A stretch of DNA of 64,000 nucleotides from Trifolium pratense (GCF_020283565.1 NC_060063.1:23862777-23926776); one strand, 5' to 3'. Shown: positions 9,074 to 21,025, counted from the stretch's first letter. Made by a program: numbers and translations. The notes: generated by a model from the letters alone, not told the origin.

Positions 9074-11749
9074 CTAGGGTTTCTTAAGGAAAGCTAAGAG
9101 TTGGTCAAATTTGTCATTCAAGGATCCCACATTGGAAACTAAACCATCCACCTTGGTTTCCAATGTCTGGTGAGCAGCTCTTTGCCTTTCCAAACCTTCC
9201 TGCTGTTCCCTCAGGGCTTCTTGAAAGATCTGCAACTGATTAACCACCACAGGAGCTTGATCTTCAACCATAGGCACTTGTTCTTCAACCAAAGGTGCCT
9301 TGCCTTTATCAGAGGGTTCACCTTCCTTTGGATAGTCAATCATCAGCACATCCTCTTGGTTCTGAGAAGCCAGCACATCATCTTCTGAAATGTCCTCTAG
9401 TTGCAACTCATTTGCCAACTGGGCAACTCTTGCAGCAGCTTCTTCTAACCTTTCAGACTCAGACCTCTGAGCTTCAAGACTCTGAAACAGCTTGGAGTCT
9501 ATCCAGATGACTTTGAAAGCGTTCAGACGTTGTTCAGCAGCAGCAAGTGCATCCAGCTTAGCACGTTCAGATTCTTCATGATTGAAGCACGTCAACCTTT
9601 TCAACTCAGCCCTAGCCAAACTGTCCTTCATGAAGCTTATCACATCTAGATCCCTCTTACCAACAACAGCCTTAATCTCTTCAGCAGCATCATCCAAGGC
9701 ATTGCAAATCCTTGCCTTAATTCTTGACACCTCTATATCCACATCAGAGGGACAAACTAAGAACCTGTCCTTTATCTGAGATAATCTAAGCAAGTCATCA
9801 TGAAACTGAGTGGATAGATTGCTAAAGGGGTTAGATGATGAGGGTGAAGGATAGGGAATGGTAGAGAGGTTGGGTGTTTCAGTAACAGGGTTGTCAATAA
9901 TAACAACTTCTGCCTCTGAAGACTTGGGGGCACAAGTATGAATACGCTCAGGAGAAGCGTGTTCAGCATTTGGGTTAGGATTTGGTGCAGGGGTTGATTC
10001 AGATGATGAGATGTTAGAGGTTGATTCAGGATAAATATGTTCAATTGTTGGTTCAGGAGATTTATGTGGAGAGGATTGTTTTGTGGGAGAGGTTGGTTCA
10101 GTGATTGGAATATGTGATTGTGGTTCAGATGATGGAAGGGTAGGAGTTTCTTTTTGTGATTGGGGTTGAGGTGATTGTGGTTTAGGGGATGATGAAGATT
10201 TCTGGGTGAAGGTTTGATTATTCAGAGGGTCTGGACTAAGATGTTTTTCTAGTTCAGACAGAGGGTTATCAGAGGTTAGAATGATAGTGGGTTCAGGAAG
10301 TATAGTTTTAAGAGGTTTGGTATAACCTATTCCAATCTCAGTTTCATTAAAGACAAACTTAGAAGACTTACCTTTGCCTTTAGGAACAGGAACAGGTCTT
10401 CTACGAAGTTTGGCAGCAATAGTCTCTTCATCTGATTCAGTTTCATCTTCAGACGTAGATTCTTCAGATGAACTGTCTACCTCAACAACAATAGGCTTTT
10501 TGGAAGCACCTTCAGCAGCCTTGTTTGCAGTTTCTTCATGCTTCTTCTTTGTTCTCTGTTCAGCATCAGCTTTCTCCACCTTAATCTTCTTCTGAGCCAA
10601 AAGATCTGGCTTAGGTTGATCAGCTTGAGAAACAACCTTTCTCTTAGGTCTCCTTGTAGGATTATACATGTTTACAGGAGCTGGAGGGACCATACTCCTA
10701 TCAACAACGAATCCCTCTTGTTTGAGCACTTCCAAATAATCCTGAATGATGTGCTCAGCATCAGCTTCTGAAATTACTGGATATCCATCCACATATAGAC
10801 GATCTTCAAGTTTAGCAGAAAGCTCTTGTGGAGGTGCAATAGGCTTAGATGCAATAAGACGCATCTTAGTAAGAAAACCAGCATGTAGAATTTCAGGAGT
10901 GAACTTCTTCTCTACAAGTTCTGGGTGAAATTTCTTTAAGTTCTGAACAACATGACCCTGATGCAGAAGATCTGACAACAACCTAGGATAAACTATAGTA
11001 GTTTTCCTCTGAGATTTACTTGCAAAAACAGCTTCACATATCCTTTCAAAGAAATAATCTCCAAGATTTACCTTCTTTTCTGTTAAAAGGAAATACAGCA
11101 GATGACGATGAGTCCAGGAGATTGTATCAGTCCCACCAACCCTTGGACTGATAGTTGCTAAGATTATTTTGAAGAGAACTCTACATTCATCAGTCAATCC
11201 CTTTACTTTCCCTTTTAAGGAGAAGTCTGTGCAGATGAGATGCAGAAGATCATCTCTGTATCTTGTATCCTTTTCGAAAACATCTAACTCTATCCCAGAG
11301 TTAGGCAGACCTAGAAGAGCATTGAAATGAATGGGCGAGAGACTCATATTCATTCCACAGATGTTAGACCTAATCTGAACACCTGTATATTCCAGAAGAC
11401 CCATTTCCTTCCTAGTTTTACCCTTCAGACTAGGATCCCTTTCTATTGCAGCAAGCTCTTCCTTCTTAGCTTCATGCTTGTCAAACACCTTTGCCTTCAT
11501 CCAGAATTTCTTCAACAAATCTGGGTAGATAGGACCGTTAAGCATGTCGAAGTACTTATCCCAACCTTGAGTGATAAAGTACGGCTTAACGTCGAAACCA
11601 TTCGCTTTCAAACTGTCGAAATCAACTATCTTCTCTGACAGAAACGTGAGTTCAGATTCTGGGAATTCCATCTCGTTCCCAACAATCTGAAGGTTCTTGA
11701 ACATAAAAGGTGGAATCTTTGTTGAAGAAGATGACGAAGGTCCAGCCAT
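9074..11749 (-). CDS. Env-like ORF of element B
   Basis: 891 residues, fully open, from ATG 11749. Residues 1-360 form a compact, conserved region (LSPIHFNALLGLPNSGIELD, GGTDTISWTHRHLLYF) resembling domains found in many unannotated plant retroelement ORFs. Residues 360-600 are low-complexity, rich in S, P, E and K with repeated SSEES-type acidic patches. The C-terminus (about 660-891) is helical and coiled-coil-like, ending KFDQLLAFLKKP. I see no signal peptide or 20-residue hydrophobic segment, so the label env-like rests on position only. A structural or movement role is a guess. Confidence 0.8.
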   Translation of the reverse strand: MAGPSSSSSTKIPPFMFKNLQIVGNEMEFPESELTFLSEKIVDFDSLKANGFDVKPYFITQGWDKYFDMLNGPIYPDLLKKFWMKAKVFDKHEAKKEELAAIERDPSLKGKTRKEMGLLEYTGVQIRSNICGMNMSLSPIHFNALLGLPNSGIELDVFEKDTRYRDDLLHLICTDFSLKGKVKGLTDECRVLFKIILATISPRVGGTDTISWTHRHLLYFLLTEKKVNLGDYFFERICEAVFASKSQRKTTIVYPRLLSDLLHQGHVVQNLKKFHPELVEKKFTPEILHAGFLTKMRLIASKPIAPPQELSAKLEDRLYVDGYPVISEADAEHIIQDYLEVLKQEGFVVDRSMVPPAPVNMYNPTRRPKRKVVSQADQPKPDLLAQKKIKVEKADAEQRTKKKHEETANKAAEGASKKPIVVEVDSSSEESTSEDETESDEETIAAKLRRRPVPVPKGKGKSSKFVFNETEIGIGYTKPLKTILPEPTIILTSDNPLSELEKHLSPDPLNNQTFTQKSSSSPKPQSPQPQSQKETPTLPSSEPQSHIPITEPTSPTKQSSPHKSPEPTIEHIYPESTSNISSSESTPAPNPNPNAEHASPERIHTCAPKSSEAEVVIIDNPVTETPNLSTIPYPSPSSSNPFSNLSTQFHDDLLRLSQIKDRFLVCPSDVDIEVSRIKARICNALDDAAEEIKAVVGKRDLDVISFMKDSLARAELKRLTCFNHEESERAKLDALAAAEQRLNAFKVIWIDSKLFQSLEAQRSESERLEEAAARVAQLANELQLEDISEDDVLASQNQEDVLMIDYPKEGEPSDKGKAPLVEEQVPMVEDQAPVVVNQLQIFQEALREQQEGLERQRAAHQTLETKVDGLVSNVGSLNDKFDQLLAFLKKP

Positions 11750-12199
11750 TGTTGAAGATTAGGGTAGGGTTTGGAAACTAACGAGAGAGAAAGAAAGTGT
11801 GTTGGAGGTTTAGAGAGAATATGAAAGTGTAGGTTGTGAAAGTGAATAGTGTGCAAGTGTATTGTGTAAGTTTATTTAAATGAATACAGTTAACACAAAA
11901 ATGGCAAATTTGGGAAGTTACGCTAATTGACAGAAAGTTGAATACCAAAAATCATCATTAACCACCCACTACCTGACACACGTAGACCACGTGCAGAAAT
12001 TTACTCGGTAACTGCTATTTTAATGGACAACTGTTCAGCAGTGAATACTAATCGTTTCCCACTTAAATAGTTCAGAGCCTCTGAGATATTTAAAATTCTC
12101 TATCAGAGTTAAGTACTTCAGAGCTTGTGTTTCAGATGTTCTGAGTCATAAGTTCTGATATACTTAACCTCTTACACTTTAAAAGCCCAAAAAAAATTT
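11750..12199. other. Non-coding linker between pol and env-like ORF, element B
   Basis: Copy of 662-1111 with few differences. No ORF. It contains CACGTG at about 11988-11993, also present in the A copy. Confidence 0.6.
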
Positions 12200-15100
12200 T
12201 CATTCAGAGATTGAAAACATGTTCAGATGTTTCTTAATAAAATCAAATCTTTCAACAGGTAAGGCTTTAGTAAATATGTCAGCCCATTGATTTTCAGTAT
12301 CAACAAACTTAATATCTATAATGCCTCTCTGAACATAATCTCTGATAAAATGGTGTTTAATTTCAATATGTTTGGCTCTAGAGTGTAGGATAGGATTTTT
12401 AGATAAATGAATAGCTGCAGTATTGTCACAATATAAAGGAATATTGTTACTGCTTACCTGATAATCTTCTAACTGATATTTTAGCCAGAGTAGTTGTGTA
12501 CAACACTTAGCTGCTGAAATGTATTCTGCTTCTGCTGTAGACAAAGCTATAGTAGTTTGTCTCTTACTAGCCCAGGAGATAAGGTTTTCACCAACAAATT
12601 GACAATTGCCACTTGTGGATTTTCTTTCAATTTTATCTCCAGCATAGTCAGCATCACAGAATCCATTTAGCACATAATCATTGGATTTATTATAGAGAAG
12701 TCCAAGATTAGTTGTTCCTTTCAGATACCTAAAGATTCTCTTTACAGCAGTAAGATGAGATTCTCTGGGATCTGACTGGAATCTTGCACATAAGCATACA
12801 CTGAATAAAATATCTGGTCTAGAGGCTGTCAGATAGAGTAAGGAACCAATCATACCTCTGTAGACTTTTTGATCTACTTTTCCTTCATCATCTGACTTGC
12901 TCATGTTGGTAGTTGAATGCATAGGAGTGTTCATTATCTTGCAGTCATCTAGATTGAATTTCTTCAGAAGTTCCTTGGTGTATTTTGATTGATGAACATA
13001 AGTTCCTTCCTTCTTCTGATTAATTTGAATTCCAAGAAAGAACTTCAACTCTCCCATCATGCTCATTTCAAATTCATCCTGCATTATCTTAGAAAAATTC
13101 TTGCACAAAGCAGCATTAGTTGAACCAAAAATAATATCATCAACATAAATTTGAATGATTAAAATGTCTTCTTTGGTTGTTTTTCTAAAGAGTGTGCAGT
13201 CAACCTTTCCTTTCTCAAAACCTTTTTCAAGAAGGAAATTACTGAGTCTATCATACCAAGCTCTTGGAGCTTGTTTCAGACCATACAGTGATTTCTTCAG
13301 TTTAAAAACATGTTCTGGGTTTGAGACATCTTCAAAACCAGGAGGTTGCTTAACATACACTTCTTCAGAAATGAAACCATTTAAGAAGGCACTTTTAACA
13401 TCCATCTGATACAAGGTTATTCCATGATTAACAGCATAAGATAGAAGTAACCTGATTGCTTCAAGTCTAGCAACTGGTGCAAAGGTTTCAGTATAGTCAA
13501 TCCCCTCTTGTTGACTATAACCTTGTGCAACCAATCTAGCCTTGTTTCTTACCACTTCACCTTGCTCATTCAGCTTGTTTCTGAATACCCATTTTGTTCC
13601 AATAATGTTCTTGTGTGAAGGTTTAGGCACTAGAGTCCACACATCATTCCTTTGAAATTGATTCAGCTCTTCTTGCATTGCTACAATCCAAGCATCATCT
13701 TTCAGAGCTTCATCAATCTTTGAAGGTTCCATCATTGAGATAAGACCAACTAAAGATTCCTCATTTCTTAGTTGAGATCTTGTCTTCCTTGGACTATCCT
13801 TGTTGCCTAAGATCAGTTCCTCTGGATGTGATGATTTGTATTTGAAAGTATTTCTTGGGGGCTCATCATCTTCAGACTCATCAACATCAGGTTCAGCAGT
13901 TGCTTCAGCTCTTTGTTGTTCAGAGTCTGTAGGAACTATTTCATTCAGAGGTTCTTCAGAGAATGGATGTTCTGAGTAGTTTGGAATATCTGAATATTGA
14001 TCCTCTGATACCTGAAATCTAGACAAACCTTCCACAAGCTCTGACACTTGGTCAGGCTCTTTGTCATCAAATTTGACATGCATACTTTCTTCCACAGTGT
14101 GTGTTTCAGAAATATACAGTCTGTATGCTTTTGAGCGTTCAGAGTATCCTATAAAGATACCCTTATAACCTCTAGCATCAAATTTCTTTAGATGGACTTT
14201 ATTGTTTAAGATATAACATGTACATCCAAACTGATGAAAATAAGAAATATCAGGTTTTCTTCCTTTGAACAACTCATAAGAAGTTTTGTTCAACTTAGAT
14301 CTGATATAGATTCTATTTTGAACGTAACATGCTGTGTTTACAGCTTCTGCCCATAAAAACTTTGCTACATTTGTTTCATGCATCATGGTTCTGGCCATTT
14401 CTTGCAGAGTTCTATTCTTCCTTTCTACAACCCCATTTTGTTGAGGAGTTCTAGGAGAAGAGAATTCATGCAGAATGCCATATTTTTCACAAAAGTTTTC
14501 AAAAGGTTCATTTTCAAATTCTCCACCATGATCACTTCTAACTTTTAAAATAGTGTAGCCTTTTTCATTTTGAATTTGTTTGCAGAAGATGCTAAACTCA
14601 TCATAAGCTTCATCTTTTGTTCTTAGGAATTTTACCCAAGTCCATCTACTGTAATCATCAACAATTACTAACCCATACTTCTTTCCATTGATGGAGGCAG
14701 TTTGAACTGGCCCAAAAAGATCAATGTGAAGAAGTTCCAATGGTCTTGAGGTAGAGACAATGTTCTTAGGTTGAAAAGAAGATTTTGTAATCTTTCCTTT
14801 TTGACATGAACCACAAAGTGTGTTTGAGTGATATTTGATTTAAGGTAAACCTCTGACAAGGTCAAGCTTGCTAAGCTTAGAGATTAACCTCCAGTTAGCA
14901 TGGCCTAACCTCTTATGCCAGATCCATTTTTCTTCACTCAAGGTCAAAAGACACATCACTTTTTGTTCATTCAAATCAGAAAGATTAATTTTATAAACAT
15001 TGTTCTTTCTCAGACCTTTGAATATAATGGAGTTATCAGATTGTTTAGACACAGTACATGATTCCTTATTAAAGACAACTACATAACCATTGTCGCAAAA

Positions 15101-15358
15101 TTGACTTATGCTCAATAGGTTATGTTTGAGTCCATCAACTAACCAAACATCATTAATAGATAGGGAAGAATTACCTACTGTACCTGTACCTATTATCTTT
15201 CCTTTTTGATTTCCTCCAAAGCCAACAGATCCTCCTTCTTTCATAATCAGCTTAGAAAATAGTTGTTTGTCACCAGTCATATGCCTTGAACATCCACTAT
15301 CCAGATACCATGAGTGTTTCATGATATTTCTTTGAGTGGCAGGCTGTATGAGAAACAA
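12200..15358 (-). pseudogene. pol: Pol polyprotein of element B, one premature stop
   Basis: Same domains as pol of element A: protease [14 protein letters not shown] region, integrase D-D-E, reverse transcriptase with YVDD, RNase H. The frame is continuous except for a TAA at 14840-14842, where element A has a lysine codon, so one A-to-T change explains it. It falls in the HHCC zinc region just after GLP, so the integrase core, reverse transcriptase and RNase H would be lost unless read through. Downstream identity to A is very high. Confidence 0.9.
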
Positions 15359-15360
15359 CT

Positions 15361-17763
15361 TTAATCATTGCGATAGAACTCTTCATCAAGGTTAATGATA
15401 AAGTCATCCCAATATTCTTCCTCTTCATTTATCAAGTTCTGATTGTTAACTTGAGAACTTGTCAGCCATTGGTCTAGGACATAAGCCCTTCTTCCTTTGC
15501 ATAAGACTTGTTTCCACATTCTAGGTAGGACATATCCTTTCCTAGTTGGTAAATCTGAATGATACATTATTTCAGCTTTTGGTACCCATCTTCTGGGTCC
15601 ACGCTTGTTAGTCCATACATGCTTACTATGTTGTCTAGTGTTAGAGAAAGATCTTGGTTTGGAATAATAACCTTTTTGAAATCTTTTCTTTGTTTGAAAT
15701 CTGTTATTGTTCCAAGATTTGGATTGTTTATGATTCCAGGGTTTGTATTTATCATCAATCCCATGTTCTGATTGATTATATCTACTTACTCTAGAATCAT
15801 AAATAATCTGAGTCTTGTACTTCATCTGAGATTTGGAGTTTGAATTTTTTCTTTTAAAAACTTCTGATCTTTTAGATTGACTAGCTTCAGGTACTGATGT
15901 TCCTTTGGATTCAGAATTTGAAGTTTCAGATGTTGAAGCTTTCAGAACTTCTGAACTGATGTTCTCAGGTTCTGAACAACTTCTATCTTCTGAACTTTTC
16001 TTTCCAGATCCTGAGAAACTAGGTTCCTCTGAGCTGTCAGCTTCTAAATCACTCAGATCATTTTTGTTATTTTCAACATTACCAAGATTCTTTTCCTCTT
16101 CACTTTGTGGAACAACATAATAAACCCAAGATTTTCCAACCTTTTTGGCAGAGGTCTTCAGCTTTGAATATGTTCTACCATATTCATAGCCAAGTCCCTC
16201 TCCTCTATGTCTCATGACATTATAAACAAGATTAGCAGCTTTGCTCTTACCAAGGTTGAGATGCACAAACTGTTGAAGAGCTATTTCCTGCTCATCAATA
16301 GGTTTGTGACAAACAGCACAACCCTTTTCAAAGTCATTTACTCTATTCAGAGTTTCTTGATACAGGCCTTGAAAGTGTTCTGCTTGTTCAGTCAGAGTGT
16401 TAAGCTTTTCTTGTAAAACTTTTTGTTTACTTAACACTCTGAGATGTTTCTCAATGACCTTGTTAAGTGCAGTTATAAGTTGAGATTTAGAGCAGTCAGA
16501 AAATACCTCATCAGTTACTTCAGAATCTGATTCTGATTCTGATTCATCGTCTGAGTCTGCATCTGAGTCAGCTGAAGCCATCAGGGCTAGATTTGCCTCT
16601 TCTTCTTCCTCAACTTCTTCCTCAGATGATATCTCTTCAAAGGTAGCCATCAGACTCTTTCTCAATTTACTCTTGAATTGTTGCTTCTTTGAGCTGTATC
16701 TTTTGCTTTTGTCTTTAGCAGACATTTCTGGACAATCAGCAATAAAGTGTCCTGGCTTCTTACAGTTGAAGCAGTTCTTCTGATCATCCTTTTTGCTGAC
16801 AAAATTTCTGGAGCTGTTACCTCTGAAATTTCTTTTGTTAAATCTGTTCCATTGCTGAAACTTGGTGAATAAAGCAAACTCATCCTCATTCATCTCATCC
16901 TCTTGACCATCAGCAGAAGATTCTTCTTCAATATCAAGAAGCTGAGTCTTAAGAGCCTTAGAAGTAGTCCTTGTTGACTGTAAAGCCACTGACTTGGACT
17001 TCTTCTTAGTTTCTGAGTCAGCATCCAGAACCATCTCATGGCTTCTGAGATTGCTTATCAGAGCTTCAAGACTCAGAGTCTTGAGATTTTGAGCTTCCTC
17101 TATTGCAGTGACCTTGGGTCTCCAAGCAATAGGAAGACTTCTCAGAATCTTCTGAACATGGTCATAGGTGGAATAACTTCTCTTAAGAGCTTTAAGACCA
17201 GATACAAGGATTTGAAACCTTGTAAACATAGTCTCAATGTTTTCATCTTGTTGCATAGTGAATAGTTCATATTGCCTTATCAAAAGACTAGCTTTAGCCT
17301 CTTGAACCTTTTCATTACCATCATAGGTAGCACACATAGAATCAAAGATAGATTTAGCAGTAGACTTGTTCTCTATTCTGACATAATCCTCATGTCTAAT
17401 AGCACCAACAACAATGTCCTTTACTCTATGATGCTTAGTGTAGGTTTTTAAGTTAGCTGGTGTGAGTAACTTTCTATGCTCAATGGACAACCTTCCATGT
17501 TCATTTAAGTTTTCAAAAGTTACTCCCAACTCAACCAAATCCCACAACTCATGATCAATAGCAGTAATATTGCTATACAATCTCTCTTTCCACCACTCAA
17601 ATAATGAAGCATCACCATTGAATATAGGGGCTTTTTTGTTGCCACTATGTTCATGTGATTCATTACTCAAGTAGTCATAACCAAAAGCATTTCTAGGACC
17701 ACCACCAGCTCCACTGGCCTCTTCACCGGTTGTTCTAGTGCTACTATCGTCTCCTCCAGACAT
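15361..17763 (-). CDS. gag: Gag polyprotein, element B
   Basis: 800 residues from ATG 17763, fully open. Same DUF4219/UBN2-type N-terminus, CCHC knuckle [14 protein letters not shown] and acidic stretch as in A. The region at plus positions about 15790-16120 differs clearly from A by substitutions and short indels; regions to either side are nearly identical. The gag stop TAA overlaps the start of the pol frame exactly as in element A. Confidence 0.92.
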   Translation of the reverse strand: MSGGDDSSTRTTGEEASGAGGGPRNAFGYDYLSNESHEHSGNKKAPIFNGDASLFEWWKERLYSNITAIDHELWDLVELGVTFENLNEHGRLSIEHRKLLTPANLKTYTKHHRVKDIVVGAIRHEDYVRIENKSTAKSIFDSMCATYDGNEKVQEAKASLLIRQYELFTMQQDENIETMFTRFQILVSGLKALKRSYSTYDHVQKILRSLPIAWRPKVTAIEEAQNLKTLSLEALISNLRSHEMVLDADSETKKKSKSVALQSTRTTSKALKTQLLDIEEESSADGQEDEMNEDEFALFTKFQQWNRFNKRNFRGNSSRNFVSKKDDQKNCFNCKKPGHFIADCPEMSAKDKSKRYSSKKQQFKSKLRKSLMATFEEISSEEEVEEEEEANLALMASADSDADSDDESESESDSEVTDEVFSDCSKSQLITALNKVIEKHLRVLSKQKVLQEKLNTLTEQAEHFQGLYQETLNRVNDFEKGCAVCHKPIDEQEIALQQFVHLNLGKSKAANLVYNVMRHRGEGLGYEYGRTYSKLKTSAKKVGKSWVYYVVPQSEEEKNLGNVENNKNDLSDLEADSSEEPSFSGSGKKSSEDRSCSEPENISSEVLKASTSETSNSESKGTSVPEASQSKRSEVFKRKNSNSKSQMKYKTQIIYDSRVSRYNQSEHGIDDKYKPWNHKQSKSWNNNRFQTKKRFQKGYYSKPRSFSNTRQHSKHVWTNKRGPRRWVPKAEIMYHSDLPTRKGYVLPRMWKQVLCKGRRAYVLDQWLTSSQVNNQNLINEEEEYWDDFIINLDEEFYRND

Positions 17764-17817
17764 AGTGTTCTCACAAGATCTTTACTGTCTCACTGTTAAG
17801 TGAAAGTAACAGACCAG

Positions 17818-17831
17818 AGCTCTAGATACCA
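17818..17831 (-). promoter_or_regulatory. Primer-binding site, element B
   Basis: Minus strand TGGTATCTAGAGCT, two bases from the LTR. It fits initiator tRNA-Met with one inserted base relative to TGGTATCAGAGC. Confidence 0.75.
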
Positions 17832-17833
17832 AT

Positions 17834-18923
17834 TGAAGGTGTGAAAACACAAGAAGGGGGGGGGTTGAATTGTGTTTTCGCTAAGTTAAAACTTTTTCAA
17901 GTTCTTAACTCAACTACGTTAGCAGCGGATAAATAACACAAATAATAACAAGAGAGAGAGAGAAAACACACAAGCAATTTATACTGGTTCCTCTCACAAA
18001 ACGAGAGTAGTCCAGTCCCCTTGCACTTCCAAGGGATTTCACTATAATCACACAAGATTACACCTGCTCAAGCACACAAGCAAGAGACTTCTCAACAATG
18101 CTCAAGCACACAAGCTTAAGACTTCACACTTAAGCACACAAGCTTAAGTTTCCTCAAGTAATAGTAAAGTATATGGAGATATACAAATGCTCTTAGATGA
18201 ACCTAAAGAGAGCAAATACAAATAGTACAGAGTATTTGACTAAAGTGCAAAAACACTTGATAAGAGGTTCAGAGCTTGTATACACAGAATTCAGAGTTTG
18301 TTTAGCGTACGATCAATTCTTGATAATATCATATGTGTTGTAGCTGATTCTTCTAGTATATATACCACCAGAAAAGAGTCGTTGCAAAAAGAACCGTTGG
18401 AGTTGATAATCTTTTGTCTTCAACCAGTCAGTCTTGATGCAGTTTGGTTGTATCCAAAACTAAGAAAGAGTTTCAGGTACTTTGACTACTGCAGAGTGGA
18501 CTTTCCTTATTCAGCTAACAAAACTGAAGACCCACGTTCTCAAGTTAGGTCAGACAAAGCGAGAGTAGCTGAACTGATCAGGCTTGAAAGGTCCTTTTCT
18601 TCATTGGTAGAAGAGTTGACTAACAAAGGGAATCTTCACAGATTTCAAGAAGCTCTTCAGAGTTTGATGAAGCTAGTAGTCACTTAAGAGGTTCTGAAGT
18701 CTTCATCCTCTGAATGTTGTAACTTCTGAAGTCCAACATCTTCTGAGCACTTATGAACTTCTGAATTCACATCCTCTGAGCTTCACTCAGAGCTTGTCTG
18801 ATGCTTATATCTGCGCACTTAAAATAAATTTTTAGTCCTTCCAATTGTTTATTAATACTTTGTTATCATCAAAACCTTTATAGATTTAGGGGCAAACATT
18901 TTCAAATCAATTTTGTTCCAACA
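17834..18923 (-). repeat. 5' LTR of element B
   Basis: Homologous to 6743-7867 along its whole length, with point differences and small indels, including one fewer 27-bp CACACAAGCTTAAG unit. It begins TGTTGGAACAAAATTGA on the minus strand. Its outer end at 18923 interrupts the reading frame of the CACTA gene. Confidence 0.9.
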
Positions 18924-20507
18924 CCACAGGCCTATGAACGAAGTTAATTGGGGCTTGATTGGGATCAAAGCTGGCTTGATTCGGGAAGAAGTTGTCTTGG
19001 GGTTGATTGGGGTTGTCATGTGGGATTATGAAGTCTTGTTGATATGGATTTGATGATCTCTGTCGATGGTATTCGGTGAAAGCAGTTTGTTGATTATTTC
19101 TACCGCTTCCGCCACTACTGCTTCCACTTGTTTGCCCAACAGGATCAAAAAATTGTAAATGAATTGGTTCATTAAGCATTTGACTCATATCCTCTATGCT
19201 CATACTCAGTACTGGATCACCCTCTCGGTACTCCGGCAGCTGATTCAAATTGACCATGCTATTCAAATCCGGTCGATATTCTTGTTCACCGGCATTTTGA
19301 TTTTGTCCTGCCGATCCCTGAGATGATGATCCAACCCCCGCCGGCGCCGGCGCCCTCTGCTGCGCAAAGAATTCCTGCAATACATGTTGGACCCGTTGGT
19401 CCACCCGCTGATCAAATGTTGCTTCGTACTCATCGCGGAATTCTTCTCGATACGTGGCCCTCATTCGCGCTTCATACTCATCATCGGTTTCCTGTCTTTG
19501 AGCTGGACGAGAGCGTCCTGTACTAGATGAAGATGAAGATGTGTAAGTGACATCTCTCAAATCAGTTGGGTCACTTGCATATAAAGAAGATGTACACCCA
19601 GCAGCGAATTTGCGACCTCGAGTCGCACCACCAGCATTCTTAACAAAAGCCAACGACATCTTGTTTCGACGAACCTCCTCATTATCTCGCCTATGAGGTG
19701 GTAGTCGTAGTTGGTTTGCATTATATTCTTCAGCCCAAATTTGCGTCAACCTCTACAATAAATTAAAAAATAATTATAATTAATTAATTAAAATGTTTAA
19801 ATATAATTATAATGTTTAAAAAATAATGTTATAAGAAATAAATAATAAATAATATATATAAATACTTACCGAAACTTCTTGCGCCCTTGCCCCCGTCCAT
19901 TCACCGGAATCTGCATACTTGTGCATCATGTCATTCATTTCCATAAAGGTGGGTGGACGACCAAATTGTTGAATGAACTCAAGACGAAGCGTTCCGGCAG
20001 ATTTCGACCCTCCAGAGTGTACGCACGCACGATTGGCTTCATCGGTATTTCTGTTGGCTTTGTTCTTTATACACTTTGCCTTATACTCTTCCTCTTCCCA
20101 TCTGAGGCACAACATAGGGTATGAATTACCAGCGAGCCAAAGTGGTGGTTTTGAAGATCCTTTTTAATCTTTTTCCGCGCTTCAAAAAGTAAGGTCGACA
20201 GACGCTTGGTGGCTTTTTTTGTTGAATATAGCCTCAATAGCCGCTGTGTGGTGATTTAGCCAAGTTACTTGCGACTACGAAAAATAAAGAAAAATTGTTA
20301 ATAAATTAGTAAATATATGTTTAGTAACAAAATTGATTGGATAAAAAAGTAATTATAAATAAAAACGTACCCTGAAGCCATTCCAAAATTGTTGATATCC
20401 ACGCTCATCTGCCCTGACCTCCGTCCAGTTGAGATATGGAGTCTGGAATTTGGATTTCAATGCATTATTGATTGCCTTATTCGCCGGATTTTGGGGTTGC
20501 AAACTGC

Positions 20508-20587
<80 letters not shown>

Positions 20588-20843
20588 TTAAGAATAATAA
20601 TCATATATATCCAATTAATTTATTAAACACAAATTCTTAATAATAATTAACTTACTCTGTGGCGGTATATGGCATGATGATGGGCATACCCTCCAACCAT
20701 CGATTCCGAACAACGCGGCGGGATAAAGCACGTCTACGTCCACCGCGTCCGCGTCCTCCGCGTCCGACACCCGGTGGTGGTGGAATATCATCAATGTCAT
20801 CATCGACATTGTCATCATCGAAATTTTCTTCATCTGGATTCAT
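18924..20843 (-). pseudogene. CACTA TNPA-type (Transposase_24-like) gene, interrupted and frameshifted
   Basis: Exons on the minus strand: 20843-20656 (MNPDEENFDDDNVDD, then glycine/arginine-rich) with donor GTAAGT; 20503-20371 (LNWTEVRADERGYQQFWNGF); about 20272-19870, with KNKANRNTDEANRACVHSGG and RPPTFMEMNDMMHK typical of plant En/Spm second-ORF proteins; then 19752 onward, ending at the LTR. Within the third exon a run of seven A at plus 20214-20220 puts downstream codons out of frame, and at least one more shift is needed before the KNKANR motif. The last exon is cut by the Sirevirus LTR after the residues HRPVV. The protein would bind subterminal repeats of CACTA elements. It is now non-functional. 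Confidence 0.75.
20510..20585. repeat. (AT)n microsatellite
   Basis: About 75 bp of uninterrupted AT dinucleotides in an intron of the CACTA gene. Confidence 0.95.
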
Positions 20844-20932
20844 CTATAATAAAAAAATATATGACAAATATATTTAAATAATTAAGAAATACATGACAAA
20901 TATATATATATATAATTAATTAAGAAATACAT

Positions 20933-20934
<2 letters not shown>

Positions 20935-21022
<88 letters not shown>
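20935..21022. repeat. (AT)n microsatellite
   Basis: About 85 bp of AT dinucleotides, upstream of the first coding exon of the CACTA gene. Confidence 0.95.

Positions 21023-21025
<3 letters not shown>

Larger units (their letters stand above)
6743..18923 (-). mobile_element. Sirevirus-type Ty1/copia retrotransposon B, complete
   Basis: 12.2 kb with 5' LTR 17834-18923, primer-binding site, gag, pol with one premature stop, env-like ORF, polypurine ladder and 3' LTR 6743-7867. The outer LTR joins CACTA coding sequence at 18924. The five bases next to it, CCACA, would be the target duplication, but the partner copy lies outside the window because element A continues the array. Intact gag and env-like frames with a single pol stop suggest a fairly recent insertion. 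Confidence 0.9.

Noticed and set aside
20371..20843. Host glycine/arginine-rich RNA-binding protein
   Set aside because: The RGG-like stretch is the N-terminus of the CACTA TNPA-type gene, as the next exons show.
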